In this document: in pieces, positions 55,380-64,000 of the stretch | How positions within the stretch are numbered: position 1 is the stretch's first letter | Layout of the letters: every line of letters begins with the position of its first letter | Source of the DNA: Rhizobium sp. CIAT894 | GTDB lineage: Bacteria; Pseudomonadota; Alphaproteobacteria; Rhizobiales; Rhizobiaceae | NCBI RefSeq assembly: GCF_000172795.2 | Contig: NZ_CP020947.1 | Coordinates: forward strand, 1,925,001-1,989,000 | Direction: 5' to 3' | Length of the DNA stretch: 64,000 bases | The notes under the pieces: model-generated | The model's input: only the letters and a program-made list of their open reading frames with translations | Database searches by the model: none | Told to the model about the DNA's origin: nothing | Position numbers and translations under genes: made by a program

Positions 55380-57443
55380 TTACAGGAGAAAATCGCCTGC
55401 CCCCAGGTGGACGAGGCCCTTCAACTGAACCTCGAAGTCATGAACACCGTCGCCGTTCGTGTCGGCCTGGATAACGGTCACATCGTTCGAGGATCCGGCG
55501 TGGTCTTCATAGTGCCAGGCGAGCGCGCCAGCCTTGTGGTCGAACAAGGCATTCTCCTGTGCCTGGAAATGGAAGGTTCCATCGCCCGCCGCAGAGCCAT
55601 TCGCATCGATCGCCGACAAGTCGATCTTATCGACGCCGTGCTGGAAGTCGGTGATGACGTCGCGGTTCGAGCCGGACCCGGTTTCCGTCGGCGCCTTCAA
55701 GATAAACGTATCCTCGCCGATGCCACCGGTCATAATGTCCTTCCCGGCACCACCGATGAGGAAATCATTGCCGGCGCCGCCGTCCAGTTTGTCCGCGCCA
55801 GCCCCGCCGATGAGAACGTTACCGCCGTTGTTGCCACCGGTCAGTACGTCGTCATAGCTTGAGCCAGTCAGGTTTTCGATGCTGGCGATCTTGTCACCGG
55901 CCGCCTGGCCGCCCGATGCGGCTCCAGTCGCCAGGTTGACGTTGACCGCGGCAGAGCCCGCATAGCTGGCCGTGTCGTTGCCAGTGCCGCCGTCGAGCAC
56001 GTCCGCGCCGGCCCCGCCCTTCAACACGTCACTACCGCCGAGACCCTTGAAGGTTTCATTGCCGCCGTTGGACTGACCGGTGTGCGGCAGGATGTCGTTG
56101 CCGCTGGTGCCGATGAATTCCTTTGTCGACGTGGTTGGCGTTGTCGGTTGCGTCGGCGTGGTTGGGGTTGTCGGTTCCGTCGGCGTGGTCGGAGTTGTCG
56201 GCGTGGTAGGTGTGGTCGGCGTTGTCGGTGTGGTTGGGGTTGTCGGGGTCGAGCTGGAGCCTGATTCGTAAGCACCCATATCGACAGTTCCAACGACGCG
56301 GGTGTGGCCGTCCAGGTCGACCGAGCCGACGCCGTACTTGGCAGTTCCGCCGTCGATCGCTGCCGAGCCCGAGGCGAGATGGAAGTCGTCGCTCGCTGCC
56401 CCCACGAAATGCGGGTCGATGCCGAGCTTGTTGCCGTTCGCCGTGCTCGGCATAGCGTTGCCGCCGTCGGTCCTGACCGAGGCCTGGCCGGCCGTGCCGT
56501 TGTAGGTGTTGTTGTTGGCCCAGACGACGTTGGCGTTGGTATAGCCGCCGTACGACGTGTTATCGACCGCAGTGTTGTTCTTGTTCACCGACGGGTCGGC
56601 GACGGCGATGTTGTTGGTCCAGGTGTTGTTGCTCGACTGTGCGTTGCTGAGTTCGCCGCGCCAGGTGCCGTCGTTCAGCGGGTCCTGATTGTTGTGGTAT
56701 GCGGTGTTGTTCTGCACCGTGACGGAGTCGCTCCAGGCAACTTGGATGCCTTTGCCGCCGTTCTCATAGACCAAGTTGTTATCGACCAGGGTCTTGAACG
56801 TATAGTTCGGATGACCATCCGTCTGCGTGCTCTGAAAATCGTCGATGATGATGCCGTTGCCATCGGTGTGCGCACCGGTCTTGGTGATGTTGTCGTGCGA
56901 GATGTTGTTCTGCACGATATTCCGGTAGCCGGTCGTCGATGTGTCGCCGGTGATGTTCCTGTTCTCGTAGAGCGAGATGCCAGAGTACCAGCCCGTCGAG
57001 GCGTTGTTGTAGGTCTCGTTGCCTATGACCTTGACGAAGTCGGAATAGTTGAACTGAATGCCCGACTCGCCGCTGTCGTGGACCTTGTTGTTGAGAATGG
57101 AGACGTGATGGACGTTGTTCGCTTCGATGCCGTCACCGTTGCCGCCCTTGATGTCGAAACCGTCGATGGTCACGTAGTTGGCGTTGACGCTGATCCCGGT
57201 ATACGAGCCCGCGGGCGGGCGGATCAGTGCCGCACCTGGCACTTCCGAGCGCAGCGTGATGTCGGCTGCCGCCGAGCCGTCCTTGTCGAAGTTGATGCTC
57301 TCATTGTAGGTCCCCGGCTTCACCACGACCTCGTCGCCGGGCTTCAGGTTCGCCGCCATTGCCTCGCTGATCGTGTGAAAAGGAGACGAGGCACTGCCGT
57401 TGCCACCGCTGCTGCCAGTCGTCGCTACGTAGTATGTCGTCAT
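55380..57443 (-). CDS. Secreted beta-helix protein with RTX calcium-binding repeats
   Basis: 687 aa. N-terminus is DUF1565-like (YYVATTGSSGGNGSASSPFH, LKPGDEVVVKPGTY) and leads into a right-handed parallel beta-helix (about 60-330) with Asn-rich turns. A DUF/NosD-type cap precedes a Pro/Thr linker (about 398-437), then hemolysin-type calcium repeats GGAGADVLDGGTGND, GGAGADKLDGGAGNDFLIGG and a serralysin-like C-terminus. No N-terminal signal; RTX repeats indicate type I secretion (PrsDE-like). Layout resembles alginate epimerases or glycan lyases; activity is not established. GAGGAAC lies before the ATG at 57443. Confidence 0.85.
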   Translation of the reverse strand: MTTYYVATTGSSGGNGSASSPFHTISEAMAANLKPGDEVVVKPGTYNESINFDKDGSAAADITLRSEVPGAALIRPPAGSYTGISVNANYVTIDGFDIKGGNGDGIEANNVHHVSILNNKVHDSGESGIQFNYSDFVKVIGNETYNNASTGWYSGISLYENRNITGDTSTTGYRNIVQNNISHDNITKTGAHTDGNGIIIDDFQSTQTDGHPNYTFKTLVDNNLVYENGGKGIQVAWSDSVTVQNNTAYHNNQDPLNDGTWRGELSNAQSSNNTWTNNIAVADPSVNKNNTAVDNTSYGGYTNANVVWANNNTYNGTAGQASVRTDGGNAMPSTANGNKLGIDPHFVGAASDDFHLASGSAAIDGGTAKYGVGSVDLDGHTRVVGTVDMGAYESGSSSTPTTPTTPTTPTTPTTPTTPTTPTEPTTPTTPTQPTTPTTSTKEFIGTSGNDILPHTGQSNGGNETFKGLGGSDVLKGGAGADVLDGGTGNDTASYAGSAAVNVNLATGAASGGQAAGDKIASIENLTGSSYDDVLTGGNNGGNVLIGGAGADKLDGGAGNDFLIGGAGKDIMTGGIGEDTFILKAPTETGSGSNRDVITDFQHGVDKIDLSAIDANGSAAGDGTFHFQAQENALFDHKAGALAWHYEDHAGSSNDVTVIQADTNGDGVHDFEVQLKGLVHLGAGDFLL
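56130..56250 (-). repeat. Pro-Thr codon repeat in the beta-helix/RTX linker
   Basis: Tandem 9-bp units encode PTT with occasional PTE and PTQ, thirteen or more in a row. Such repeats can expand or contract by slippage and act as a flexible spacer between the beta-helix and RTX domains. Confidence 0.85.
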
Positions 57444-57905
57444 GGTCTTGTTCCTCAACCTTAGCGTTGTCTTTGCCGGTTACTATTTATAGTTAATCAG
57501 GCGTTACGGCGGGGGGTTATAGGGCGACATCCCGGATGGCGCAACAGCATTACATCAGTAAGTGCTTGAGAAACATAGCCATATTGCTGCCACAATACCA
57601 AAGTCGATCATTAGTTACTTTTTGAAATATTTGGTGAAATTCGAGTCGCCCAAATTAGGACAATATATATGTCTCGTACGCCGCGAATTATTCTTTCTGC
57701 AACTATGGCGACATGCGTCCATTGAAAACATTAGAAAAACCTGACGGATGTGGCTGGATTCCTCCCGCCAGAGCGGAATCGACATTTTTTTTCTGAATTC
57801 AGCAATTTTGGGCGGTTTCGCCTTAAATATCGGGACCGATCGACATTGAAAACGGTAGGGTGAGTCGTTTCTCACAGGTGATTCTGCTGTCTGGAACGGC
57901 TGCGA
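57444..57905. other. AT-rich intergenic region
   Basis: About 460 bp, clearly richer in A and T than its neighbours between 57550 and 57850. Open frames are short and lack ribosome-binding sites. It must contain the promoter of the beta-helix gene on the minus strand, but I cannot pin it down. Confidence 0.5.
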
Positions 57906-58499
57906 ATGAGGTCATGGTCGATGGCAAAAATCCACATCGAGGTTCGCCGGCCGTGGCGGCCGGGCGAGACCATTTTTCTTCTGGGACCGGGCGGCGTCGG
58001 AAAATCGACGCTCGGCCGTCAGCTCGCAGAAAAGCTTGGTTGGGGGCTCGTCGACCTCGATCTGGAGTTCTGCGAGCGCCTGGAGACAATCGGGACCTTC
58101 ATTGCTGCCCACGGCTATGAGCGTTACCGCGCGGAAAACCTGGCGCTCGCGAAACGTCTGGTGATGACAAATCCGACGCCGCATATTTTTGTCACGCCAT
58201 CCGGGTTCCTGGCGGCACAAGCAGGCACTAATGACTATGACGAGGCTCGGAGATTGGTTTCCACGGGCTATGGCATCGTCTTGCTGCCGTCTTTGGATAT
58301 CGAGGCCGCGACCGCGGTTGTTGTCGAACGCCAACTGAAACGGGGATTTGGCTTTCAACAGGCGACGGAAGATCGGAAGTTCAGGGAGCGCTTTCCCATC
58401 TATCTCAAGGAGGGGAACGCGCTGGTGGCATCCATGGAGCATCCCACCGATGTCGCAGATGCCGTTATTCGATCTGCTGCCGTCTACCGGCAGGCGTAG
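57906..58499 (+). CDS. Shikimate kinase-like protein
   Basis: 197 aa. Walker A FLLGPGGVGKSTLGRQLAEK, then GLVDLDLEFCERLETIGTFI with the DxD of shikimate kinases, and RYRAENLALAKRL resembling the substrate-binding Arg region; FVTPSGFLAAQAGTNDYDEA and LPSLDIEAATAVVVERQLKR follow. It is longer than AroK and the C-terminal lid differs, so it may phosphorylate another substrate; the genome should carry a standard aroK near aroB. Start could instead be the ATG at 57921. Confidence 0.78.
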   Translation: MRSWSMAKIHIEVRRPWRPGETIFLLGPGGVGKSTLGRQLAEKLGWGLVDLDLEFCERLETIGTFIAAHGYERYRAENLALAKRLVMTNPTPHIFVTPSGFLAAQAGTNDYDEARRLVSTGYGIVLLPSLDIEAATAVVVERQLKRGFGFQQATEDRKFRERFPIYLKEGNALVASMEHPTDVADAVIRSAAVYRQA

Positions 58500-58683
58500 C
58501 TCACACAGCCTGTCTGCACCTGATATCCTGACGCCGTTGCGGGGACCTGAATGACGACCTCGTGCAGAACGAGTTTGTCGGGCGCGCCCGACCCGACCGC
58601 TTATTGCCCCTAATCATAATAGGCGGGATTTCGTTCCGGCCGATGGGGTGTAATTTGACCATCCATCTTCTGGGGGCGGAAAC

Positions 58684-59079
58684 ATGAGAACGATCCTTTC
58701 AAGCGTCGCAACGGTGGTATTTTTGCTGTCGGCTGCCACCACCTATGCCGTCGACCTTCCGGCTGGAGCCAAGAAGGTCACGATGGAAGAGTTCAAAGCA
58801 TTTGCTGACGGCAAGCGTGTGAAGGTGGAGATTGTCGATATGGGAAAGCCCGTGACCGCTGATCTGGTCTGGAACTGGAAAAAGGGCACCATCACCGGCA
58901 AGGCCGACGTTGGCGGCAAAATGATCGACGTAAAAACCAAACTCACGTTCCAGGGCGATAAAGCTTGCTCCAACGGCAAAGGCGAAAAGCCAAGCTGCCA
59001 TTTTATCTATATCGACGGCGACAAGTTCTATGAAGTTCGCGATGATATGAAAGTTCATGCGGTCTCGACCGTCGGGTGA
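58684..59079 (+). CDS. Exported protein, possibly DUF995-like
   Basis: 131 aa with a signal peptide (TILSSVATVVFLLSAATTYA). The mature part begins VDLPAGAKKVTMEEFKAFAD, similar to the LPAGA(K)xMTxEE start of DUF995 proteins, then VWNWKKGTITGKADVGGK and two Cys (DKACSNGKGEKPSCHFIYID) likely to form a disulfide. Ribosome-binding site GGGGGCGGAAAC. Function unknown; DUF995 membership is by N-terminal pattern only. Confidence 0.7.
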   Translation: MRTILSSVATVVFLLSAATTYAVDLPAGAKKVTMEEFKAFADGKRVKVEIVDMGKPVTADLVWNWKKGTITGKADVGGKMIDVKTKLTFQGDKACSNGKGEKPSCHFIYIDGDKFYEVRDDMKVHAVSTVG

Positions 59080-59142
59080 GGCTTGCGGTCTGCCTGCTAC
59101 TCCGGCCGCTGCTCGATTCGAGAAACTCGCTGAATCGATACG

Positions 59143-59173
59143 CCCCGCCAATAGGGCGGGGTTTCTGTTTTTT
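59143..59173 (+). terminator. Intrinsic terminator
   Basis: CCCCGCC/GGCGGGG stem with a 5-nt loop followed by TTTCTGTTTTTT, about 65 bp after the DUF995-like gene. Confidence 0.75.
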
Positions 59174-59215
59174 GACTTCGAATGTCTACGGCGGATCGGC
59201 GCCGTTCGGCCCATC

Positions 59216-59527
59216 TCAGCGATCCAGAAAATGCTCGAAGTAAACTTCGGGGATAGGGTAGGCGTAGACGCCTCTGTCGATGAAGCTGTGCCTGGAGAGG
59301 CAACTTCTCAGCGCCGCGTTGTAGTGCAGGCTGCGCGAATCCTGCGAGCCGCGTTGCCAAGAGCCTGCCTCCGGCCCGCACCAGCGGAGCGCTTTGTCGT
59401 AGCGAGCCAGAAGGACCGGGTCGGTATCGACCCGAACGCCGCTGTAAGATCGATAGTTTGAAGGGGATTCCGCGGCCGAAATACAGCCCAAACCAAGTGC
59501 AACGCCGACGACTGCCATCAATCTCAT
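59216..59527 (-). CDS. Small exported protein, unknown function
   Basis: 103 aa. N-terminal hydrophobic stretch MRLMAVVGVALGLGCISAAE reads as a signal peptide, possibly of the lipoprotein type with Cys at 15, though the lipobox is imperfect. The mature part has YRSYSGVRVDTDPVLLARYD and AALRSCLSRHSFIDRGVYAY with Cys residues that could pair. I do not recognise a family. GGGGAGAATAAATCC precedes the ATG. Confidence 0.65.
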   Translation of the reverse strand: MRLMAVVGVALGLGCISAAESPSNYRSYSGVRVDTDPVLLARYDKALRWCGPEAGSWQRGSQDSRSLHYNAALRSCLSRHSFIDRGVYAYPIPEVYFEHFLDR

Positions 59528-59737
59528 TGGATTTATTCTCCCCTGATCGATTATCGAAGTAATCAAGCGGAACGTTATTGGTTCCAGTGCCTGTGGGCAA
59601 GGGGACTTGTGGTCTCAGGATCGGCGGATGCCCCTGGATTGCCGAGCTTCCGTGAGTGAGCCACTATCGCGAAGTGCCGGCGGCCGGATAGCCGCCGCAA
59701 AGTGGCGGCAGCTATCGGTTGTTGATCAAGCGAGGGA

Positions 59738-60172
59738 TCAATCCAGCAGATCGGCAGGTACTTTGCCGCCATTTTCCGAAAGCCGCTTCATCAGCGCCTT
59801 GTGCAGCCACATATTCATTTTTGCGGAATCGCCGCTGTCGCCGGTATAACCGAGCTCGGCGGCAAGTTCCTTGCGCTCGGCCATGCTGGCATCCATCCCG
59901 ACCGCTTTCATCAAGTCAACGATCGAGTGGCGCCAATCGAGTTTCTGGCCGCTCTTTTTCACGGCCGCGTCAAGGATCGGGACGATATCGACATTTGCTG
60001 CGGCCGTGGCCGGCTTGCTCGGAGCGGGAGCGGCCGCGGGTGCGGGACTGGGCGCTGCGGACGGCGAGACGGGAGCCGGGGCGGGCTGCGTCTTCGCCGC
60101 GCCGGCTGCCACGGGTTCGGTTGCTTTCGCTTCTCCGAAGATTGCATGTTTGATCTTGTCGAAAATGCCCAT
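59738..60172 (-). CDS. DUF3597 domain protein
   Basis: 144 aa. MGIFDKIKHAIFGEAKATEP at the start, a 50-residue Ala/Pro linker, and the DUF3597 core VDIVPILDAAVKKSGQKLDW, then SIVDLMKAVGMDASMAERKE and LAAELGYTGDSGDSAKMNMW. The core looks like a small LysM-adjacent helical domain. Function unknown. GGAGGTTCAAGA precedes the ATG. Confidence 0.9.
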   Translation of the reverse strand: MGIFDKIKHAIFGEAKATEPVAAGAAKTQPAPAPVSPSAAPSPAPAAAPAPSKPATAAANVDIVPILDAAVKKSGQKLDWRHSIVDLMKAVGMDASMAERKELAAELGYTGDSGDSAKMNMWLHKALMKRLSENGGKVPADLLD

Positions 60173-60676
60173 TCTTGAACCTCCAGTTCCATCAAATGAG
60201 AACATGCTGAAATATGGAATTCCCGCTTGATATATCCAGGCGGAAGAGGAGTTATTTTGGGCCGCCTCAATTAATGGTGGAAATCCGGTTCCGAAGCAAA
60301 ATGCAGGCGATCTGCGCGGCAACGCTCTCAATGGATCAACCGCCGGCAATCGTATCGAGAACCGAGCTTTGCTTGGCGGGTCTGAAGATGTTTGATGTTA
60401 CTGGGAAGAAATACTGCGCCGGTGCTCCAGTCACTGCCAGACATGTTGAATTTTGGCACAATCGGCCTGGCAATTCGTAATTCGATAACCGTGAAAGATC
60501 ATTGTACGCGACTGAGCCGGCTTACCGTGCCGTATTGCGAAACATTCCTCATGCCTTCACGTTGCCTTGCCGTGGACGCCCTGCAGTTGCAGGAGATCCA
60601 GACGATCGAAGGCACGCGCGTTCCTCGATTTTCGACTGCCGGGCAGAGCGTCCGGCGAATGGAAACGGAGGAAAAC
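60173..60676. other. Intergenic region without a recognised gene
   Basis: About 500 bp between divergent DUF3597 and the Ala/Asn repeat protein. A frame runs into the latter from upstream, but GGAGGAAAAC at 60667 fixes the real start. Promoters for both neighbours are expected here. Confidence 0.4.
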
Positions 60677-61246
60677 ATGAACCATAATCATAAAAGACTA
60701 TCCCTGACGGTGCTTGCATGCACCGGCGCCCTGCTTGCCATGCCGGCAAGCGATGCGCGCGCTATCGATGTCGGCGTATCGGTGAATGCCGGCAACGCCG
60801 TCAGCGCCGATGCCAATGCTTCCGTCGGCGGTTCGAGCGGCGTCAACGCCGATGCGAGCGCCAATGCCGGCGGCGGCGACAATGGTCTCGATGCCAATGC
60901 CAATGCCAGGCTCGGTGGCGGGCGCGGCGTCGATGCCGGTCTCAATGCACGCATCGGCGGTTCCGATGGGCTCGATGCCAACGCCACGGCCTCGGTCCGA
61001 CGCGGCAGCGGTGTCGATGCCAATTTCGCCATCGGTCGAGCGGATCGGGCAGGCGGCAGCAACAGGTCCGCACCTGACGGCACCCTCAGCGCATCGCAGG
61101 CTCGTGTTCTGGAGGACTTCCGGGCGAGACCCGTCAATGAGCAGCGCAAGATGCTTGTCCGCTGCGCGGATATCTCCGCTTCAAGCGGCTCCGATTCCGG
61201 TCTTGCCGGTCTCTGCAGTCTGCTGCAGGCCTCAGTATCCCGCTGA
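60677..61246 (+). CDS. Exported Asn/Asp/Ala/Gly repeat protein
   Basis: 189 aa. Signal peptide (LSLTVLACTGALLAMPASDA), then five imperfect units of 14-16 residues of the type GG.xG(V/L)(N/D)A(D/N)A.A: GGSSGVNADASAN, GGGDNGLDANANA, GGGRGVDAGLNA, GGSDGLDANATA, RRGSGVDANFA. The C-terminal 70 residues are different (TLSASQARVLEDFRARPVNE) and carry two Cys, RCADI and LAGLC. The repeat could form a beta-solenoid-like or surface fibre. Family unknown. Confidence 0.8.
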   Translation: MNHNHKRLSLTVLACTGALLAMPASDARAIDVGVSVNAGNAVSADANASVGGSSGVNADASANAGGGDNGLDANANARLGGGRGVDAGLNARIGGSDGLDANATASVRRGSGVDANFAIGRADRAGGSNRSAPDGTLSASQARVLEDFRARPVNEQRKMLVRCADISASSGSDSGLAGLCSLLQASVSR

Positions 61247-61304
61247 ATGTGAAGACCCGCCGAACCGGAAGGCGCGGCGGGTCCTTTAAGACGCTTTCAG
61301 TCCC

Positions 61305-62078
61305 TTAATGCAGGATCTGGCTGAGGAACAGCTTGGTGCGTTCGTGCTGCGGATTGTCGAAGAACTCGGCCGGCGAATTCTGCTCGACGATCTGGCCCTG
61401 GTCCATGAAGATGACGCGGTTGGCGACCTGGCGGGCAAAGCCCATTTCGTGCGTCACGCAAAGCATGGTCATGCCTTCCTCGGCAAGACCCACCATGGTG
61501 TCCAGCACTTCCTTGATCATTTCAGGATCGAGCGCCGAGGTCGGCTCATCGAACAGCATGATCTTCGGGTTCATGCAGAGCGAGCGGGCGATTGCCACGC
61601 GCTGCTGCTGACCGCCGGAAAGCTGGCCCGGATATTTGTTGGCCTGTTCCGGGATTTTGACGCGCTTCAGGAAGTGCATGGCGATCTCTTCCGCCTGCTT
61701 CTTCGGCATCTTGCGCACCCAGATCGGCGCCAGCGTGCAGTTTTCGAGGATCGTCAGGTGCGGGAAGAGGTTGAAGTGCTGGAACACCATGCCGACTTCG
61801 CGCCTGACCTCGTCGATCTTCTTCAGATCGTTGGTGAGCTCGGTGCCATCGACGATGATCTTGCCCTTCTGATGTTCTTCCAGGCGGTTGATGCAGCGGA
61901 TCATCGTCGACTTGCCGGATCCAGACGGACCGGCAATGACGATGCGCTCACCGCGCATGACCTTCAGGTTGATGTCGCGCAGCACGTGGAAATCACCGTA
62001 CCACTTGTTCATGTTGATGATCTCAATGGCGACCTCGGTCGCCGACACGGCCATCTTTTTTGTTTGAGCTTCTGCCAT
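61305..62078 (-). CDS. aapP: General L-amino-acid ABC transporter, ATP-binding subunit
   Basis: 257 aa. Walker [22 protein letters not shown]-loop [20 protein letters not shown], signature [20 protein letters not shown], Walker [21 protein letters not shown] and the switch His in [13 protein letters not shown]. Energises uptake of many L-amino acids through AapQ/AapM. Lies 15 bp downstream of aapM, on the same strand. Confidence 0.97.
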   Translation of the reverse strand: MAEAQTKKMAVSATEVAIEIINMNKWYGDFHVLRDINLKVMRGERIVIAGPSGSGKSTMIRCINRLEEHQKGKIIVDGTELTNDLKKIDEVRREVGMVFQHFNLFPHLTILENCTLAPIWVRKMPKKQAEEIAMHFLKRVKIPEQANKYPGQLSGGQQQRVAIARSLCMNPKIMLFDEPTSALDPEMIKEVLDTMVGLAEEGMTMLCVTHEMGFARQVANRVIFMDQGQIVEQNSPAEFFDNPQHERTKLFLSQILH

Positions 62079-62093
62079 TTGGGGGACCCCTTT

Positions 62094-63239
62094 TTATCGT
62101 TTGTAGCCGGTGTCGAGGTGACGTTCTATGAATGCTGAATAGCGCGACATGCCGAAGCAGAAAAGCCAGAAGGCGAAGCCGGCGAAAATCAATCCCGTCA
62201 GCGGCGTTACCGCGCTTGCCCAGTTCGGATCGGTGAAGAGGAAACGAACGATGCCGAGCAGGTCGTACATGCTGATGATCGACACGAGCGAGGTATCCTT
62301 GAACATGCCGATGCAGGTGTTGACGATACCGGGGATCACCAGCTTGATCGCCTGCGGCAGGATGATCAGCCGCATTTTCTGCCAGTAGCCGAGGCCGAGT
62401 GAATCGGCGCCCTCGAATTGCCCCTTCGGGATCGCCTGCAGACCGCCACGAATAACCTCGGCCATATAGGCCGAGGCGAAGATCGACACGCCGACGATCG
62501 CGCGCAGCAGCTTGTCCACCGTCCAGCCTGCCGGCAGGAACAGCGGCAGCATGACGCTCGCCATGAAGAGCACCGTGATCAGCGGTACGCCGCGGACGAC
62601 TTCGATGAAGATGACGCAGATCGTGCGGATAACCGGCATATGCGAGCGCCTGCCGAGCGCCAGGACGATGCCGAGCGGGAAGGAGACCGCAATGCCGACG
62701 AAGGAGAGCACCAGCGTCACCATCAGCCCGCCCCAACGGGGGGTCTCGACGATTTCGAGGCCAAATCCGCCGTAAAGCAGAACGATGGAAACGATCGGCA
62801 GCGCGATGAAAAGCAGGAGGGCATTCAGGCCCTTGCGCGGTGCGGAAGGGATGAGCATCGGCACGAGCAGGAGGACGAAGAGAATGCCGACCAGCGTCGG
62901 CCGCCAGCGCTCATCGAGGGGATAGCTCCCGAAGATGATCTGGTCGAACTTTGCGTTGATGAAGGCCCAGCAGGCGCCGCTCCAGCCGTCTGGCTGGATG
63001 CCGCCCTGAACTGTCGTGGCGCAGAACGTGCGGTCCGGACCGCTCCAGACCGCCTGCACGAAGAGCCAGTCGATCGCGTGGAACAAGGCCCAGGCGAGAA
63101 AGACCAGCGCCAGGACGGTAAGGATTATGTCCTTCGGCGTAGCCAGCAGATTACGGCGAAGCCAAGCTACTGCGCCTTTTTCCCCTGAGGGAGCCGGCTC
63201 CGGCGCCAGTATGGCGGTTCTGACGAAACTGTTGCTCAT
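62094..63239 (-). CDS. aapM: General L-amino-acid ABC transporter, permease AapM
   Basis: 381 aa membrane subunit. Long N-terminal part with periplasmic loop ([40 protein letters not shown]) typical of AapM, then the permease domain with the EAA-type loop [20 protein letters not shown] and [20 protein letters not shown]. About eight transmembrane helices. Start at MSNSFVR; 1 bp separates it from aapQ. Confidence 0.95.
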   Translation of the reverse strand: MSNSFVRTAILAPEPAPSGEKGAVAWLRRNLLATPKDIILTVLALVFLAWALFHAIDWLFVQAVWSGPDRTFCATTVQGGIQPDGWSGACWAFINAKFDQIIFGSYPLDERWRPTLVGILFVLLLVPMLIPSAPRKGLNALLLFIALPIVSIVLLYGGFGLEIVETPRWGGLMVTLVLSFVGIAVSFPLGIVLALGRRSHMPVIRTICVIFIEVVRGVPLITVLFMASVMLPLFLPAGWTVDKLLRAIVGVSIFASAYMAEVIRGGLQAIPKGQFEGADSLGLGYWQKMRLIILPQAIKLVIPGIVNTCIGMFKDTSLVSIISMYDLLGIVRFLFTDPNWASAVTPLTGLIFAGFAFWLFCFGMSRYSAFIERHLDTGYKR

Positions 63240-63240
63240 C

Positions 63241-64000
63241 TTATCTCTCCACCAGCGCCATCTTGGCATTGAACCAGTTCATGAACAGCGAGGTCACGAT
63301 ACTGAGGCTGAGGTAGATGACCATCCAGATGAGGATCACCTCGACGGACTGACCGGTCTGGTTCAGCGTCGTGCTGCCGACAGCGACGAGATCGGCAAAA
63401 CCGATGGCGATCGCCAGCGACGAGTTCTTGGTCAGATTGAGATACTGGCTGCTCAGCGGTGGAATGATGATGCGGAAGGCCTGCGGAATGACGACCAGAC
63501 GAGTGATCGACGAGGGATGAAGCCCAAGAGCGGCGGCAGCTTCCGTCTGTCCCTTCGGCACGCCGCGAATACCCGCACGCACGATCTCGGCGATGAAGGC
63601 TGCGGTATAGAAGGAAAGCGCCAGGAAGAGCGACATGAACTCGGGGCCGACGACGGAGCCGCCGGTGAGGTTGAATTTGCCCGCGATCGGATAATCGAAG
63701 GAAAGCGGCGCGCCGGCGAGCAGGAAGGCGACAAGCGGCAAGCCGATCAGCAGCCCGATCGAAGCCCAGATCGTGTGAAACGGCTTACCTGTCGCCGCCT
63801 GCCGGCGATGCGCCCATCGGGCCGTCGCAAAGACGGCGATGATGGCGATGACGACGGCGATGCCGACGAGCCAGAAACCCTCACCGAAAATCGGCTTGGG
63901 GAAGGAAAGGCCGCGATTGTTCAAATAGGATCCAAGCGGCAGATGCAGCGACTCGCGCGCATTCGGCAGAACCGCCAGAACGCCCGAATACCAGAAGAAG
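63241..64000 (-). CDS. aapQ: General L-amino-acid ABC transporter, permease AapQ (5' end outside window)
   Basis: C-terminal 252 residues of a permease; the frame is open to the window edge, so the TTG at 63924 is not the start. [60 protein letters not shown] and [20 protein letters not shown] are the classic amino-acid permease (HisMQ) motifs. aapJ, the binding protein, should lie upstream beyond 64000. Confidence 0.95.
   Translation of the reverse strand, partial: FFWYSGVLAVLPNARESLHLPLGSYLNNRGLSFPKPIFGEGFWLVGIAVVIAIIAVFATARWAHRRQAATGKPFHTIWASIGLLIGLPLVAFLLAGAPLSFDYPIAGKFNLTGGSVVGPEFMSLFLALSFYTAAFIAEIVRAGIRGVPKGQTEAAAALGLHPSSITRLVVIPQAFRIIIPPLSSQYLNLTKNSSLAIAIGFADLVAVGSTTLNQTGQSVEVILIWMVIYLSLSIVTSLFMNWFNAKMALVER

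Noticed and set aside
56080..56271. VVGVVG repeat protein on the plus strand
   Set aside because: It is only the complement of the Pro-Thr codon repeat of the RTX protein.
56304..57464. 386-codon plus-strand frame opposite the beta-helix gene
   Set aside because: Val/Arg/Asp-rich translation of the complementary strand; no start context or domains.

Overview
The window is a chromosomal segment of a Rhizobium of the etli/leguminosarum type. I infer this from GC-rich codon use, gatCAB-dependent tRNA charging, folate-dependent TrmFO, PHB synthase, AapQMP-type amino-acid transport genes, small DUF1127 proteins and the intergenic palindromes common in Rhizobiales. Most of it is core chromosome. 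No prophage, insertion sequence, CRISPR array or conjugation gene was seen.

0-9 kb: 3' part of secDF, then genes resembling the complex I assembly factors NDUFAF3 and NDUFAF6, a small membrane protein, and trmFO (opposite strand). Two DUF1127 genes follow, with a minus-strand RNA locus whose hairpin loops carry CCUCCUCCC, matching the 'cuckoo'/CcsR RNA pattern. Next come a DUF2157/GDYXXLXY operon and tRNA-Leu.

9-22 kb: trigger factor, a SnoaL-like protein, a radical SAM protein, an EEP-family phosphohydrolase, soluble transhydrogenase sthA, radC, map, a TetR regulator and ruvX. A decayed duplicate of the radC 3' end lies next to sthA. Between it and intact radC sit an FMN-dependent 2-hydroxy-acid oxidase and an orphan TPR protein, which looks like a small insertion.

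22-34 kb: gatCA and gatB are separated by about 3.2 kb holding a truncated GNAT-like gene, a FATGUY-like response regulator, an ECF sigma factor (both with GGAAC-type stress promoters), a YjhX family protein and further GNAT genes. After gatB come two GNAT genes, an NDUFA12-like complex I protein, DUF2155 and DUF2167 proteins.

34-48 kb: aroQ-accB-accC-aat (fatty-acid synthesis, shikimate pathway and N-end rule), a DsbA-like thiol oxidoreductase, two class I aminotransferases, a DUF2778 protein, phaC, homoserine dehydrogenase and recJ.

48-61 kb: a cluster of three tRNA-Glu genes with a 145-bp direct repeat, an M15/YcbK-type lipoprotein, glyoxalase I, a double cold-shock-domain protein, a DUF192 protein, tRNA-Arg, an NDUFS4-like protein and tRNA-Pro. 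A more accessory stretch follows: two P-loop kinase-like genes, a secreted beta-helix/RTX protein and several small exported proteins. 61-64 kb: aapP, aapM and the 3' part of aapQ.

All functions are read from sequence motifs and family knowledge; no database search was run.
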